The notes: generated from the sequence alone by a model not told the origin. DNA of 64,000 nucleotides from Candidatus Corynebacterium intestinavium (GCA_019120635.1 DWUR01000098.1:1-64000); one strand, 5' to 3'; numbered from the stretch's first letter, positions 41,681-53,037 are shown. Numbers and translations are program-made.

Positions 41681-43066
41681 TTAGGGCCTCGTGATGTAGC
41701 GCCCCTCGCCCAAATTGTCGTAGAGGTAGCGCAGCACCGGGTAGCCAAGGATGATGCCCACCGAGCCCCAAGCAATGCCCTCCATCGGGATGGAGCCCAC
41801 GTTCAGTGTCAAGTTGCCGATGCCGACGATCATCGCCACCGCAGCAGCGGTGAGGTTCACCGGATCCGTCAGGGAGACCTCGTTATCCATCCAAATGCGC
41901 ACCCCGAGCAGGCCGATCATGCCGTAGAGCACGAGCGTTGCCCCGCCCAACACACCCACAGGGATCGTTAGAATCGCGGCACCAAACTTCGGGATGAAGG
42001 CCAACACGATCGCCGTTGCCGCGGCCACCCAGTACGCGGCCGAAGAGTAAACCTTCGTCGCCGCCATCACGCCGATGTTCTCCGCATAGGTCGTGGTACC
42101 GGAGCCACCACCGGATCCAGCGAGCACCGTGGACATACCATCGGCCATCAGCGCCTTGCCCGCAAGGTCGTCGAGGTTACGGTTCGTCATCGTCGACACG
42201 GCCTTCACGTGGCCGACGTTCTCGGCGATGAGGACGACCACCACTGGCAGCGTGATCGTCACGGCGGTCACCGTGAATTCCGGGGTCTCGAAGTGAGGGA
42301 AACCGATCCACGCGGCCTCACCCACGTGCTGCCGCGCCTCCTCTGACACGCCACCCGAAAGGAAGGCGAAGCCCCAACCGGTCAGCACGCCCAAAAGAAT
42401 TCCGAGTCGAGCCACCATCCCGCGACCCATCACCGTGAACAAGAGGATCCCCAGCAGCGTCACGCCGGCGATCAGTGGCTGTTCCTGGACGTTACCCGTC
42501 GAGGTGGGAGCGAGGTTCAACCCAATCAGGGCCACGATCGCACCAGTCACGGCCGGTGGCATCACGGCATCCAGCACCTGCCGACCGGCGAGCTGAACCA
42601 CGAGGCCGACCACGAACAGCAGCGCACCGGTGGCCACGATTCCACCGAGCTGTGCCGCGAAGCCCTCCGCTTGGGTTGCAGCCAGCGGGGCCAGGAAGGC
42701 GAAGGAGGAGCCGAGGTAGGACGGCAGTCGGTTGCGGGTCACCAACAGGAAGAGAATCGTCCCGAGTCCGGAGAACAGCAGGGTGGTGTTCACCGGGAAA
42801 CCCGTGATCGTCGGCACCAGGAGGGTCGCGCCGAACATCGCGATGACGTGCTGCATGCCCACGCCGATGGTGCGTGGCCACGAGAGGCGCTCCTCAGGCT
42901 TAACGACCCCGCCCGGTTCGATGTCGCGGCCGTTGCCGTGCAAATCCCAGCCGAAAAACGAGCCGCGGTGCTCCGTCTTCTCTCCTGGCCCCGGCGTGCC
43001 CGGCTCCGAACTACTTGCTGCGTTGTATTGCGCGCTTAGCGCCCCATTGTCCTTAGTCACGGCCAT
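41681..43066 (-). CDS. uraA: Uracil/xanthine permease (NCS2 family)
   Basis: GVGMQHVIAMFGATLLVP, GSGGGSGTTTYAENIGVMAATKVYSSAAYWVAA. Confidence 0.92.
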   Translation of the reverse strand: MAVTKDNGALSAQYNAASSSEPGTPGPGEKTEHRGSFFGWDLHGNGRDIEPGGVVKPEERLSWPRTIGVGMQHVIAMFGATLLVPTITGFPVNTTLLFSGLGTILFLLVTRNRLPSYLGSSFAFLAPLAATQAEGFAAQLGGIVATGALLFVVGLVVQLAGRQVLDAVMPPAVTGAIVALIGLNLAPTSTGNVQEQPLIAGVTLLGILLFTVMGRGMVARLGILLGVLTGWGFAFLSGGVSEEARQHVGEAAWIGFPHFETPEFTVTAVTITLPVVVVLIAENVGHVKAVSTMTNRNLDDLAGKALMADGMSTVLAGSGGGSGTTTYAENIGVMAATKVYSSAAYWVAAATAIVLAFIPKFGAAILTIPVGVLGGATLVLYGMIGLLGVRIWMDNEVSLTDPVNLTAAAVAMIVGIGNLTLNVGSIPMEGIAWGSVGIILGYPVLRYLYDNLGEGRYITRP

Positions 43067-43129
43067 AACACTACTGCAGCTAAGGAGGGTTCAGTGCGTC
43101 AGCTCCGCGTCCCGAGCGCGGCGGGCGGA

Positions 43130-44650
43130 TTAGCTGGTCGCGGCGCCGTCGACGTCCAGATCGTCGTGCTCTCGGTCAGTCACGCGGAAGGCGTCCAGTT
43201 CCCGGGCGAGTTTCTTCGGGACGCGAGCGGTGAGGACGGTGCCGGTGGCGTCGTATTCCTCCTGTGTGACGGTACCCAGGTCGTGAATGCGGGAGACGAC
43301 GTCGCCCCGGTCGAACGGGACCGCGAACACTCCCGTCTCGTCCAGTGAGTTCAAGAAGAGCTCGAGCCTGGTCTCCAGCTCGTCGATGCCCTCCCCGGTG
43401 TGCGCGGAGACGAACACCACGTCGTTGAGCTTGTGGCGCAGCTCGGCGAGGACCAGCGGGTCCGCCTTGTCGATCTTGTTGACCACCATGATCTCTGGTG
43501 GGGCGTCCTGGCCACTCTCGGCGACGATCTCGCTGATCACCGTGTTCACTGAACGGATCTGTTCGAGTGGGAAGGGGTCGGAGCCGTCGACGACGTGCAG
43601 AACGACGTCCGCGGCCATGACCTCCTCCAGCGTGGAACGGAAGGCTTCGACCAGCTGCGTCGGCAGGTGGCGGACGAAGCCCACGGTGTCGCTGAAAATC
43701 ACGCTGCGCCCATCGGCGAGTTCCGCCTTGCGGGTCGTGGGGTCCAGGGTGGCGAACAGCGCGTCCTCGACGAGCACACCCGCGCCAGTCAGCGCATTAA
43801 TCAGCGAGGACTTTCCTGCGTTGGTGTATCCGGCGATTGCGACCTGGGGGACCGCAGAGGCGTCGCGGCGCTGGCGCTTGGTATCGCGGGAGGTCTTCAT
43901 CGCCGCGATTTCCTTGCGCAGGCGTGCCATCTCGGCGCGCAGGCGGCGACGGTCGGCCTCGATCTTTGTCTCACCCGGGCCACGCAGACCGACGCCACCG
44001 TTGGAGCCAGCCCGGCCACCGGTCTGTCGTGACAGCGAGGTACCCCAGCCGCGAACTCGGTTGATGAGGTACTCCATCTGAGCCAGGGAGACCTGGGCTT
44101 TGCCCTCGCGGGACTTCGCGTGCTGCGCGAAGATATCGAGAATCAGCATGGTGCGGTCGATGACCTTGGCGTTCAGCGCGTTCTCTAGGGCGATCATCTG
44201 GCCCGGGCTCAGCTCACCATCGCAGATCACGGTATCCGCACCCGTGGATTGGATGATCTCCGCGAGCTCGCTGACTTTGCCACGACCGATATAGGTGCCC
44301 GGGTCCGGCTTATCGCGCTTCTGGTAGACCGTCTCGAGGACCTCGGAGCCAGCGGTCTCGGCGAGGGCAACTAGCTCCTCCAGGCTCGCTTCGATCTGCG
44401 CGATAGTTCCCTCGGTCCACACCCCCACGAGGATGACCTTCTCTAGGCGAAGCTGGCGGTACTCGACCTCAGTGATATCGGACTGATCGTCCGTGTAGCT
44501 GCTGACCCCTCTGGTCAGCCGCCGGAGGCTGGAACGCGCCTCCAGATCGAGCTCACCGATGGTCGGACTCTGCTGAGTTTCAAGTTCGAAATCCTCGCCT
44601 TCCGACGAGTCTGAAAAAAGATTGACAACATTATCTGAATTTGAAGCCAT
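43130..44650 (-). CDS. hflX: GTPase HflX
   Basis: DPGTYIGRGKVSELAE, GGVGLRGPGETKIEADRR, VAIAGYTNAGKSSLINALTGA, FSDTVGFVRHLPTQLVEAF. Confidence 0.95.
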   Translation of the reverse strand: MASNSDNVVNLFSDSSEGEDFELETQQSPTIGELDLEARSSLRRLTRGVSSYTDDQSDITEVEYRQLRLEKVILVGVWTEGTIAQIEASLEELVALAETAGSEVLETVYQKRDKPDPGTYIGRGKVSELAEIIQSTGADTVICDGELSPGQMIALENALNAKVIDRTMLILDIFAQHAKSREGKAQVSLAQMEYLINRVRGWGTSLSRQTGGRAGSNGGVGLRGPGETKIEADRRRLRAEMARLRKEIAAMKTSRDTKRQRRDASAVPQVAIAGYTNAGKSSLINALTGAGVLVEDALFATLDPTTRKAELADGRSVIFSDTVGFVRHLPTQLVEAFRSTLEEVMAADVVLHVVDGSDPFPLEQIRSVNTVISEIVAESGQDAPPEIMVVNKIDKADPLVLAELRHKLNDVVFVSAHTGEGIDELETRLELFLNSLDETGVFAVPFDRGDVVSRIHDLGTVTQEEYDATGTVLTARVPKKLARELDAFRVTDREHDDLDVDGAATS

Positions 44651-44827
44651 TGCCTTCCAGTTCTACACTGTCACCTGCATAAAAGAAAGTAAATGGCGTG
44701 CGCATCCGGGCGTAAAACCCCAGCGGTGTTCCACTGGCTCATGTCCCTTCACAGGCTGTCGGCCGGGACGCCGAGCACGTGTTAACCCCACTTTCCCACT
44801 CCCCGATTTTTAAGGCGTTGGTTCCCC

Positions 44828-45652
44828 ATGGCTACTGCATCCCAGAAGGCGATTCCCGAGCTCAGCAGCGTTGGATTGGCCTATCCCCAGTGGCAGGATG
44901 CCCTCGAGGCCGCTTATGCCTCCGGCCATCTTTCCGTCATCGGGGAGGTATCGGGCGGCCAGGTCCTCCAGTACGCGGATGCCTCCGGGGCGACGCTGAC
45001 GATCCTCGCTGCCCCGCCGTATGGCTCCTTCGTGGGTCTGCACCCGGCAGGTCAGCTGTCCACGACGGGGCACGTGACGATGGTTAACGATCTCATCGGG
45101 ATCGTGGACATCGTCGCTGATAGCCCGATGCTGCAAGTCAGTGGCGCTAGCGCCCCGGTCATCGCTTCCTTCACCGCGACGGTTGGGCAGGGCCCCATGA
45201 TCGCGGAGCAGGAGCCGCTGGAGTATCAGCCGCTCTCGATTTCCGTTTTGGCCACGGATGTTCGCATCTTCCCGGACGCAGTCGCCTTCGCTGAGTCCGG
45301 CGGTACCGAGGTCGGCTCTGTGACTTCCCGGGGCCTGTCCGAGCTCAACAACGGCTCTGCTTCCCCGCACGCGCAGGCCACGGTCGCGGTCGAAGTCACC
45401 GAGGCAGAGCTGAAGACGAACGAGCTGAACGGCCAGCAGTTCTGGGCGCTGACGTGCCGCCACCCGTTCGAGTTTTCGCTCGCGGTCGCCGCGGATCACC
45501 CTGACCTTCCGACGGATGCCACGCGCCCGCCGTTCGCCACACCTGGAGCCATCGTCAGCGGGGACGTCCAGTTCGCCATCAGCATTAACGATCCTGGCGC
45601 CTGCAGCCCCGGTGGCTGCGGCAGCGGAGACTGCGGCTGCGGCGGACACTAG
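44828..45652 (+). CDS. Uncharacterised protein with Cys/Gly-rich C-terminus
   Basis: 274-aa ORF, clear start and no family recognised; ends [16 protein letters not shown]. Located between hflX and miaA. Confidence 0.8.
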   Translation: MATASQKAIPELSSVGLAYPQWQDALEAAYASGHLSVIGEVSGGQVLQYADASGATLTILAAPPYGSFVGLHPAGQLSTTGHVTMVNDLIGIVDIVADSPMLQVSGASAPVIASFTATVGQGPMIAEQEPLEYQPLSISVLATDVRIFPDAVAFAESGGTEVGSVTSRGLSELNNGSASPHAQATVAVEVTEAELKTNELNGQQFWALTCRHPFEFSLAVAADHPDLPTDATRPPFATPGAIVSGDVQFAISINDPGACSPGGCGSGDCGCGGH

Positions 45653-46656
45653 CTCCGGCTGGACTCCCCCAGCTCGTCGATGACTTGCCCGGCGAGCAGG
45701 CCGGGGTCGGCGAGAGTCGCATCCAACCAGTGGGTTCGCGGATCACGGCGGAACCAACTGCGCTGACGGCGGGCATAGCGGCGGGTGCCCACCACCGTGT
45801 CCTCCCGAGCCTGCTCCATGTTGCACTCACCCGCCAGCGCGCTTAAAACCTGGGCATAGCCAATGGCCTTGCCGGCGGTGGAATCCCGACGCAGCCCAGC
45901 CGCAACCAGGGCCTCGACCTCCCCGACGAGGCCGGCGGCAAACATCCGATCGACGCGGGCCTCCAGCCGCGGGTTGAGCCAGTTCCCCGGGGCGTTGAGC
46001 CCGAAGATCCTCGTACCCCACCGGGTGGGGACATTCTTTGGTGGTTGCGAGGCCGCGAAGGGTTTACCCGTAAGCTCGATGACCTCCAGGGCGCGGACAA
46101 TGCGTCGCGGATCCTTTTCCTCGATAATGTCCGCCGCATCGGGGTCCTTGGCGCGCAGAACCCCGTGTAGTGCTTCCACCCCGATGCGATCCTGTTCGGC
46201 CATCCACTTCGCCCGCACAGCCGGGTCAGTTGGCGGGAACTGCCAGTCGTCGACCAGCGCCTGCAGGTACATCATCGAGCCACCGACGATGATCGGGCGG
46301 GCACCGCGGGCCTGGATCTGTTCCACCTTCTCCCCCGCCATCGCGCGGTACGCAGCCACGCTGGCGGTGTCGTCGACGTCCAAGCAATCGAATAGGTGGT
46401 GTGGGAACTCGGCGCGGTCTGCGAGCGATATCTTCGCGGTGCCGATATCCATGCCGCGGTACATCTGCATCGAATCGCCATTGATAATCTCCACCGGCTG
46501 ATCCAGTCTGCGCGCGAGTTCGAGGGAAAGCTCGGATTTACCGGAGCCCGTGGGACCCACGATCAATAGTGGACGCAGGCTGTCCGCTGCGGTTACCCCG
46601 GCGGGTGCGGTGAGCGGCGAATCTGTTTGTGAGTTATCCATGGCTATCACCGCCAA
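45649..46656 (-). CDS. miaA: tRNA dimethylallyltransferase
   Basis: [62 protein letters not shown]. Confidence 0.95.
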   Translation of the reverse strand: MAVIAMDNSQTDSPLTAPAGVTAADSLRPLLIVGPTGSGKSELSLELARRLDQPVEIINGDSMQMYRGMDIGTAKISLADRAEFPHHLFDCLDVDDTASVAAYRAMAGEKVEQIQARGARPIIVGGSMMYLQALVDDWQFPPTDPAVRAKWMAEQDRIGVEALHGVLRAKDPDAADIIEEKDPRRIVRALEVIELTGKPFAASQPPKNVPTRWGTRIFGLNAPGNWLNPRLEARVDRMFAAGLVGEVEALVAAGLRRDSTAGKAIGYAQVLSALAGECNMEQAREDTVVGTRRYARRQRSWFRRDPRTHWLDATLADPGLLAGQVIDELGESSRS

Positions 46657-46782
46657 ATCTTAGTCTCCGGATGCCTTAAAGCCTCAGTTAGGCGCGGTTT
46701 TGGTTCGGGCATCTGCCATAATGAGCCCGCAACGAGTATTTCCGCTCGCGGAGCCGGTGACTGACGTGCAAAGGAAGAAAGC

Positions 46783-48177
46783 ATGACCGACAAGCAGCAG
46801 AGTTCCCAGCCCCAGACCGGGGCCGCCCGCCCGAAGCCGGGCCCACGCCCAGGCCCGGGTGCCATGCCCAAAAAGGTGAAGCCCACCCCGGGGACGAAGG
46901 CGCAAGCTCCTGTGCCAGTGCACCCGGTCAGGTCCAATCCAGCGGACTTCGGGCGAGTCGACGCCGACGGTGCGGTGTGGCTGCGCCGCGAAGGCCATGA
47001 GGACCGCGTTGTCGGGCAATGGCAGGCTGGGGCTCCCGAGGAGGGTCTCAAGCACTTCGGAGCGAAATTCGATGATCTCGCGACGCAGGTCGCCACGCTC
47101 GAGACACGACTGAGCACTCAGCCGGAGCAGGCGGCATCGATCAAGTCCTCTGCCAGCGAACTGCTCGATGGGCTGGATCACGCGGAGGTCGTGGGTGACC
47201 TCGATGCTCTGCAGGTCAAGCTAGAAGCGTTGCTGCGGGACTGCGATAAGGCGCAGCAGGACGTCGCGCAGGCCAAGGCGGAGCGCAAGGACCGGGCCCT
47301 CCGGGGTAAGAGGGCGCTTGCCGAGGAGGCTGAGAAGCTGGGCGAAAGCTCCACGGAGTGGAAGGCGACGGGAGACCGATTCCGCACGATGGTCGACGAG
47401 TGGCGGGGCTTCCGTGGCCTTGACCAAAAGACCGACGACGAGCTGTGGGAGCGTTTCTCCCGGGCTCGCGAGCAGTTCAACAAGCGGCGCGGGGCGCACT
47501 TCGCAGACCTCGATAAGCAGCGTGAGGTCGCACGGCGGAAGAAGGAAGAGCTCATCGTCGCCGCGGAGGAGCTCCAGCACTCCACCCGCTGGGCGGAGAC
47601 GTCGGCAGCCTACCGCGACCTGATGGACCAGTGGAAGGCCGCCGGGCACGCCCCGCGCAAAGTCGACGACGAGCTGTGGGAGCGCTTCCGAGCTGCCCGC
47701 GAGGTGTTCTTCAACGCCCGCAAGGCGGATCAGGATGCTCGCGACGAAGAGTTCGAAGAGAATGCGACCAAGAAGCAGCAGCTGCTCGACGAATACTCCT
47801 CCCTGATCGACCCCAAGGCCCACCTCGGGAACGCCCAGCGCCTGCTGCGGGAGCTGCAGGAGAAGTGGGACGAGATCGGCTACGTGCCGCGGGCTAAGAT
47901 CCGCGAATTCGAGGACAAGATCGGGGCGATCGAGAAGCGCGTCACGGACGCGGTTGAGGAGAAGTGGCGCCAGACCGATCCGGAGCTGCAGGCTCGGGTC
48001 GACCAGTTCTTCGCCAAGGCGAAGGATCTGCAGCAGCAGGCCAATGAGGCCAAGGAGGCTGCGAAAGATAAGCTCGCCGCGAAACTGCAGGAACAGGCCG
48101 ATCAGTGGCGGCAGTGGGCGGAGACCGCGCAGGCCTCCACCAAGTCCGAGTCCGATTCCGAATCCGAGGAAAACTAA
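46783..48177 (+). CDS. DUF349 family protein
   Basis: Repeated W..(F/Y)R.M.D.WK/RGF..LD..LWERF motifs, coiled coils; Rv2731-like position. Confidence 0.9.
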   Translation: MTDKQQSSQPQTGAARPKPGPRPGPGAMPKKVKPTPGTKAQAPVPVHPVRSNPADFGRVDADGAVWLRREGHEDRVVGQWQAGAPEEGLKHFGAKFDDLATQVATLETRLSTQPEQAASIKSSASELLDGLDHAEVVGDLDALQVKLEALLRDCDKAQQDVAQAKAERKDRALRGKRALAEEAEKLGESSTEWKATGDRFRTMVDEWRGFRGLDQKTDDELWERFSRAREQFNKRRGAHFADLDKQREVARRKKEELIVAAEELQHSTRWAETSAAYRDLMDQWKAAGHAPRKVDDELWERFRAAREVFFNARKADQDARDEEFEENATKKQQLLDEYSSLIDPKAHLGNAQRLLRELQEKWDEIGYVPRAKIREFEDKIGAIEKRVTDAVEEKWRQTDPELQARVDQFFAKAKDLQQQANEAKEAAKDKLAAKLQEQADQWRQWAETAQASTKSESDSESEEN

Positions 48178-48203
48178 AAGAGGGGGCTCGAAGCCCCCCC
48201 CTT

Positions 48204-48240
48204 AGCCCTAGCTCTGTGTCAAGAGCTAGGGCTTGTCTTT
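48204..48240. terminator. Bidirectional terminator between DUF349 gene and Rv2732c-like gene
   Basis: AGCCCTAGCTCT-gtgtca-AGAGCTAGGGCT, 12-bp perfect stem then TGTCTTT. Confidence 0.9.
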
Positions 48241-49045
48241 AGCCTTCTTGGCCCTCGGTGTTCTTATCGCCGTCGATTTTCCGGCGGCGCTGCTTAGCGC
48301 GAGCGCGGCGATCGTCGACGATGTCCTCGAGCTCAGCCTTGGGCCATTCCTCGACGCCCGTGCGTAGGCGCTGCTGGGCGGCCTGTGCCTCCGCAGAACG
48401 GTGTGCCTCCTCGCGGCGGGCGGCCGCGAGCGCGCGCTGCAATGGATTACGGCGGAACAGCACCCACGTGATCATGACAAACAAGATCGTCATGCCGATC
48501 GCACCAATGACCAGCCCAAAAGAAGGTGGTCCGGCCGGGTCGGTGACCGGGCGCGATTGGCGCATCCAGATCGCGAACACGCTATACCACCAGCCCACGC
48601 CCGCAAAAGCCCAGTTGACCCACGCCACCAGCCAGGATCGCGAGACGATCGTGCCGATGGTCAGCATGATGCCGCCCAGGACGGCGAGGGTGGCGTACAC
48701 CCGTTCCGGCATGGTGATTTGGAACTTCTGTGCGGTCGGCGAGTTGAAGAGCACATCGATGCCCAGCACGTCCCGAGAGTGCGGCAGGAAGAGGGAGACG
48801 AGCACCAACATCAGCCCGAGCGCCATGAACGGCAGCTGCTGGCGGTAGTCGACCACCTTCGCAGCCTTCTCCTCGGCAGCGGTGAGGTCGCCCCGGTAGG
48901 CGGCAAGCGGACCCTTGCTCTGCTTGTCTTCGGTGGCTCCGGCTACGCCGGGCTTGCTTTCCTGCGGCGCATCGGCGGAATTCGCGTCATTCTTTTTAGT
49001 CACAGCCACACCCTTCGTGGACGTTGTTGGGCGCCGCGGTTGCAT
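48239..49045 (-). CDS. Conserved membrane protein (Rv2732c-like)
   Basis: Four hydrophobic segments; immediately downstream of miaB; start near 49006-49045 uncertain. Confidence 0.75.
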   Translation of the reverse strand: MQPRRPTTSTKGVAVTKKNDANSADAPQESKPGVAGATEDKQSKGPLAAYRGDLTAAEEKAAKVVDYRQQLPFMALGLMLVLVSLFLPHSRDVLGIDVLFNSPTAQKFQITMPERVYATLAVLGGIMLTIGTIVSRSWLVAWVNWAFAGVGWWYSVFAIWMRQSRPVTDPAGPPSFGLVIGAIGMTILFVMITWVLFRRNPLQRALAAARREEAHRSAEAQAAQQRLRTGVEEWPKAELEDIVDDRRARAKQRRRKIDGDKNTEGQEG

Positions 49046-50537
49046 CAGCCTGGGGGTTAATACCGATGGTTGGCACGCCGAGGCTCACCCCGATCGGCGC
49101 GGTGGTCGGGGTCTGGCCAGCACCCGACATGTCGCCGGCCTTGGTCAACCGGTGGTTGACGAGTGGGCCGTCCGCAATGAGGAAGAACGGACGGGCGTCG
49201 GTAATCGTGACTTCCACTATATCCCCAGGACGAACGTCCTCGCTTGGGGTGAAGTGCACGAGCCGGCCGTCCCGAGCACGGCCCGACATGCGGTGGCGCT
49301 GGGCGTCCTTGCGGCCACCGGTTTCCTGGACCAGCAGTTCCTGGGTCGTTCCCACCAGCTCCTGGTTATCTTCGGCCTGGATGCGCTCCTGCAGCGCGAT
49401 GAGGCGCTCGTAGCGCTCCTGCACGACGGCCTTGGGGATCTGGTCTGGCATGGTGGCTGCCGGGGTGCCGGGGCGTGGCGAGTACTGGAAGGTAAATGCG
49501 CTGGAGAAGCGCGCCTGCTCGACGACGTCGAGGGTCGCCTGGAAGTCCTCTTCCGTTTCTCCGGGGAATCCCACGATGATGTCGGTCGTGATGGCCGCGT
49601 GTGGAATGCGTTCGCGGACCTTGTCCAGGATCCCCAGGAACTTCTTCGAGCGGTAGGAGCGGCGCATGTCCTTGAGGATGCGGTCAGAGCCAGACTGCAG
49701 GGGCATGTGCAGCTGGGGGCAGACGTTGGGTGTCTCGGCCATCGCATCGATGACGTCGTCGGTGAATTCAGCAGGGTGAGGGCTGGTGAAGCGCAGCCTC
49801 TCGAGACCTTCGATCTCGCCGCAGGCGCGCAGCAGCTTGGCGAATGCGCCCCGATCTCGCGGCAGGTCCTCGTCGGCGAAGTTCACGCCGTAGGCGTTGA
49901 CGTTCTGCCCCAGGAGGGTGACCTCCTGCACGCCCTGGTCCACCAGCGCCTGAACCTCAGCGAGGATCTCCCCCGGCCGGCGGTCCTGCTCCTTTCCTCG
50001 CAGAGAGGGCACGATGCAGAAGGTGCAGGTGTTATTGCAGCCCACGGAGACCGATACCCAACCCGAGTAAGCGGATTCCCGCTTTGCCGGGAGCACGGAG
50101 GGAAACTCCTCGAGGGAGTCGAGGATCTCGACCTCTGCCCGCTGGTTGTGGGCGGAACGCTCCAGCAGAGTGGGCAGCGAGCCGATGTTGTGGGTGCCGA
50201 AGACGACATCCACCCAGGGGGCGCGGTCGACCACCGCGTCCTTGTCCTTCTGCGCCATGCAACCGCCAACGGCGATCTGCATGCCGGGATTGCGATCCTT
50301 CATGGGCTTGACCATGGCGAGCGTTCCGTAGAGCCGGTTGTCCGCGTTCTCCCGCACCGCGCAGGTATTGAAGACGAGGACGTCTGGTTCCTCACCATCG
50401 GCTGCAGGCTGGTAGCCCGAGTCCTCCAGGAGCCCGGAGAGGCGCTCGGAATCGTGAACGTTCATCTGGCAGCCGAAGGTGCGGACCTCGTAGGTGCGCT
50501 GTTCGGGCTGCTCAGATGCGGAAGTTTTCTTTTCCAT
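48996..50537 (-). CDS. miaB: tRNA-2-methylthio-N6-dimethylallyladenosine synthase MiaB
   Basis: [61 protein letters not shown] domain. Start near [13 protein letters not shown] open to 50624. Confidence 0.95.
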   Translation of the reverse strand: MEKKTSASEQPEQRTYEVRTFGCQMNVHDSERLSGLLEDSGYQPAADGEEPDVLVFNTCAVRENADNRLYGTLAMVKPMKDRNPGMQIAVGGCMAQKDKDAVVDRAPWVDVVFGTHNIGSLPTLLERSAHNQRAEVEILDSLEEFPSVLPAKRESAYSGWVSVSVGCNNTCTFCIVPSLRGKEQDRRPGEILAEVQALVDQGVQEVTLLGQNVNAYGVNFADEDLPRDRGAFAKLLRACGEIEGLERLRFTSPHPAEFTDDVIDAMAETPNVCPQLHMPLQSGSDRILKDMRRSYRSKKFLGILDKVRERIPHAAITTDIIVGFPGETEEDFQATLDVVEQARFSSAFTFQYSPRPGTPAATMPDQIPKAVVQERYERLIALQERIQAEDNQELVGTTQELLVQETGGRKDAQRHRMSGRARDGRLVHFTPSEDVRPGDIVEVTITDARPFFLIADGPLVNHRLTKAGDMSGAGQTPTTAPIGVSLGVPTIGINPQADATAAPNNVHEGCGCD

Positions 50538-50630
50538 AGCGTGAGTCACGTGTGCAGATCCTACCCCCAGGGCGGGGGCGAACACGAACCGTGTCACGCC
50601 CGCCACAGCGCCGCACGCGGCCACCCCGCG

Positions 50631-51272
50631 CTAACTGGATTTGAGCTCGGCGAGCTGCTGATCCAGCGCCTCACGGGCGTATGCCAGGCTGGTGCCCGCG
50701 GGAAAACCGCGGCGGGCAGCGACCCCCACCACTCGCTTGAGGAATTTATTGTATTCCGCGCGATCAGCAGGCACCGCCCGAATACTCGCAGCCTTCTTAT
50801 CAATCAGTCCACGCATAATCGCGTCCTGATCCTCCCCGTCGACGAGCTCCACGGCAGCCTCGATGTGTTGCTCGGCGACTCCCTTGTCCCGCAGCTCGCG
50901 GCGCAGCACAGCGACAGACTTCTTTTGATTCCTGCTTCTTTGCTCGACCCAGAGCCGCGCGAACTCGCTGTCATCAAGCATGCCGTTGCGCTGGCAGCGG
51001 TCGAGGACTTCCCTGACGAGTTCCGGGGCATAGTCCTGCTTGAGTAGCCGCTCCTCAAGCTCTGCCACCGAGCGCGGGCGATGGTTGATGAGGCTTTGCG
51101 CCCGATTGATCACCGGGGCGAGAGCCTCCTCCTTCTCCCGATCGACGAGCTGGCTACCGCTCCCCTGCGTCCAGGACTCAATTGCCCGCCGCAGCGCGGC
51201 AATCTTTTGCTCCCGGTTCTCCGTGGAGTCCCCGGCTGTACCCCAATGGTCGGCTGCGTTGCCTTCAGTCAC
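50631..51272 (-). CDS. recX: Regulatory protein RecX
   Basis: RSVAELEERLLKQDYAPELVREVLDRCQRNGMLDDSEFARLWVEQR; 8 bp downstream of recA. Confidence 0.93.
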   Translation of the reverse strand: MTEGNAADHWGTAGDSTENREQKIAALRRAIESWTQGSGSQLVDREKEEALAPVINRAQSLINHRPRSVAELEERLLKQDYAPELVREVLDRCQRNGMLDDSEFARLWVEQRSRNQKKSVAVLRRELRDKGVAEQHIEAAVELVDGEDQDAIMRGLIDKKAASIRAVPADRAEYNKFLKRVVGVAARRGFPAGTSLAYAREALDQQLAELKSS

Positions 51273-51280
51273 AGCGGGGC

Positions 51281-52396
51281 CTAGTTCTCCGGCTCGACGT
51301 CTGGGTCATCGAAGTTGGGAACCACGTCGATGGGCTTATCCTCATCGGCGATGGGCTCGTCCTTCGCCTTGGCGTAGGGGCCAACCTTGAGCTCCCGCAT
51401 GATGCGATCCTCTAGCTGCTCGGCCAGCTCGGGGTTGGACTTCAGGAACTCGCGTGCCTTTTCCTTGCCCTGGCCGAGCTGTTCGCCCTCATAGGTGAAC
51501 CAGGACCCCGACTTCTTGATAATTCCGGCGTCCACACCGAGGTCGAGGATCGAGCCCTCCCGAGAGATGCCCTGGCCATAGAGGATGTCGAACTCCGCGA
51601 TCTTGAACGGTGGCGAAACCTTGTTCTTGACGATCTTCAACCGGGTGCGGTTACCCACGACATCCTGGCCGTCCTTCAGTGCCTGGATGCGGCGGATGTC
51701 GCAGCGAACGGAGGCGTAGAACTTCAGGGCCTTACCACCGGTGGTGGTCTCCGGGGAGCCGAACATCACGCCGATCTTCTCACGCAGCTGGTTAATAAAG
51801 ATTGCGGTAGTGCCGGTCTGGTACAGCGCGCTGGTCATCTTGCGCAGCGCCTGGCTCATGAGTCGAGCTTGGAGCCCCACGTGAGAATCTCCCATTTCGC
51901 CGTCGATCTCCGCCTTGGGGGTCAGCGCCGCAACGGAGTCGATGACCACCACGTCGATCGCGCCAGAACGCACCAGCATGTCCGCAATCTCGAGGGCCTG
52001 CTCGCCCGTGTCCGGCTGGGAGACCAGCAGCGCATCCGTATCCACGCCCAAAGCCTTGGCGTACTCCGGGTCCAGCGCGTGCTCGGCGTCGATGAAGGCG
52101 GCGATGCCGCCACCCTTCTGAGCCTCAGCAATGGCGTGCAGCGCAACGGTGGTCTTACCCGAGGACTCCGGCCCGTAAATCTCTACGACACGGCCACGCG
52201 GGAATCCTCCGATACCCAGGGCAACGTTGATGGCGATGTTGCCCGAGGGGATTGCGCTGATCGGTGGGCGATTTTCATCGCCCAGGCGCATAATCGCCCC
52301 CTTACCGAAATCCTTCTCGATCTGAGCCATCGCCAGATCGAGCGCCTTGGAGCGATCCTTCTGTGCCGCCGTGGTGGCCTTCTTCTTTGGTGCCAT
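51281..52396 (-). CDS. recA: Recombinase A
   Basis: [73 protein letters not shown]. Confidence 0.98.
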   Translation of the reverse strand: MAPKKKATTAAQKDRSKALDLAMAQIEKDFGKGAIMRLGDENRPPISAIPSGNIAINVALGIGGFPRGRVVEIYGPESSGKTTVALHAIAEAQKGGGIAAFIDAEHALDPEYAKALGVDTDALLVSQPDTGEQALEIADMLVRSGAIDVVVIDSVAALTPKAEIDGEMGDSHVGLQARLMSQALRKMTSALYQTGTTAIFINQLREKIGVMFGSPETTTGGKALKFYASVRCDIRRIQALKDGQDVVGNRTRLKIVKNKVSPPFKIAEFDILYGQGISREGSILDLGVDAGIIKKSGSWFTYEGEQLGQGKEKAREFLKSNPELAEQLEDRIMRELKVGPYAKAKDEPIADEDKPIDVVPNFDDPDVEPEN

Positions 52397-52688
52397 GACA
52401 CCCTCCTCGTTTTCGCGTCTGTATTTTCGTTCTGGTTTTTATAAATTCGAGCCGCCAACGTGGCTTCACCCCGTCGCGCGTCCGCGCGGCTAGGCAGAAA
52501 GGTTTCGGCTTCCGCTTGGGGCTAGTTCTATCACCCGCAGCGGACACCACTCTCGCCCACCTGGGCTCGCTGTGGGCAGCGAACGTAACTATCCACAGGA
52601 GCATGAAGTGCTGGCACGTTGTTCGGCTTTAGTTATAGGACACCGGGCTGACACGCACCGCGCCACCCACTACCTCGAACCACACTAC

Positions 52689-52704
52689 ACGAACCTTTGT
52701 TCGA
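52689..52704. promoter_or_regulatory. Putative LexA (SOS) box upstream of recA
   Basis: Minus strand TCGAACAAAGGTTCGT vs TCGAACANNTGTTCGA. Confidence 0.75.
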
Positions 52705-52806
52705 TTTATTCGAACGGCGCGCCGCGTTCTTTCATCGATGGGATACCCCCCAAAAAACCGCCTAAAAGCGATGCGAATTGGGCGAGAATCTTGCCGCTCT
52801 TAGGGC

Positions 52807-53013
52807 TCAGTCATCCTCCCCGAGCATCCGCTCTTCGGGAACCTCGAAGTCGCGACACAGCTCCCACCACACATTTCGTGGCTCTTCACCAGCCTCGATC
52901 GCCTCCTCGGCGGTCTTCCCCAGCCGCGACAGCACATGGCTTTCCACGATCCAGCTCCCGTAGGTGGCTCCAAACTCACCCGCGATCAGCCGGTCAAACT
53001 CGGTTCTCCTCAT
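52807..53013 (-). CDS. DUF3046 family protein
   Basis: MRRTEFDRLIAGEFGATYGSWIVESHVLSRLGKTAEEAIEAGEEPRNVWWELCRDFEVPEER. Confidence 0.92.
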   Translation of the reverse strand: MRRTEFDRLIAGEFGATYGSWIVESHVLSRLGKTAEEAIEAGEEPRNVWWELCRDFEVPEERMLGEDD

Positions 53014-53037
53014 GCCCGGACGGTAGCACAGAAATAG

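Noticed and set aside
44810-45649. 279-aa minus-strand ORF considered as a possible dapF
   Set aside because: No DapF motifs (such as GNDF or the catalytic Cys region); Arg/Asp-rich shadow of the plus-strand 274-aa ORF.
48915-51047. 710-aa plus-strand ORF over miaB/recX
   Set aside because: Antisense shadow of conserved miaB and recX; no start context or domain.
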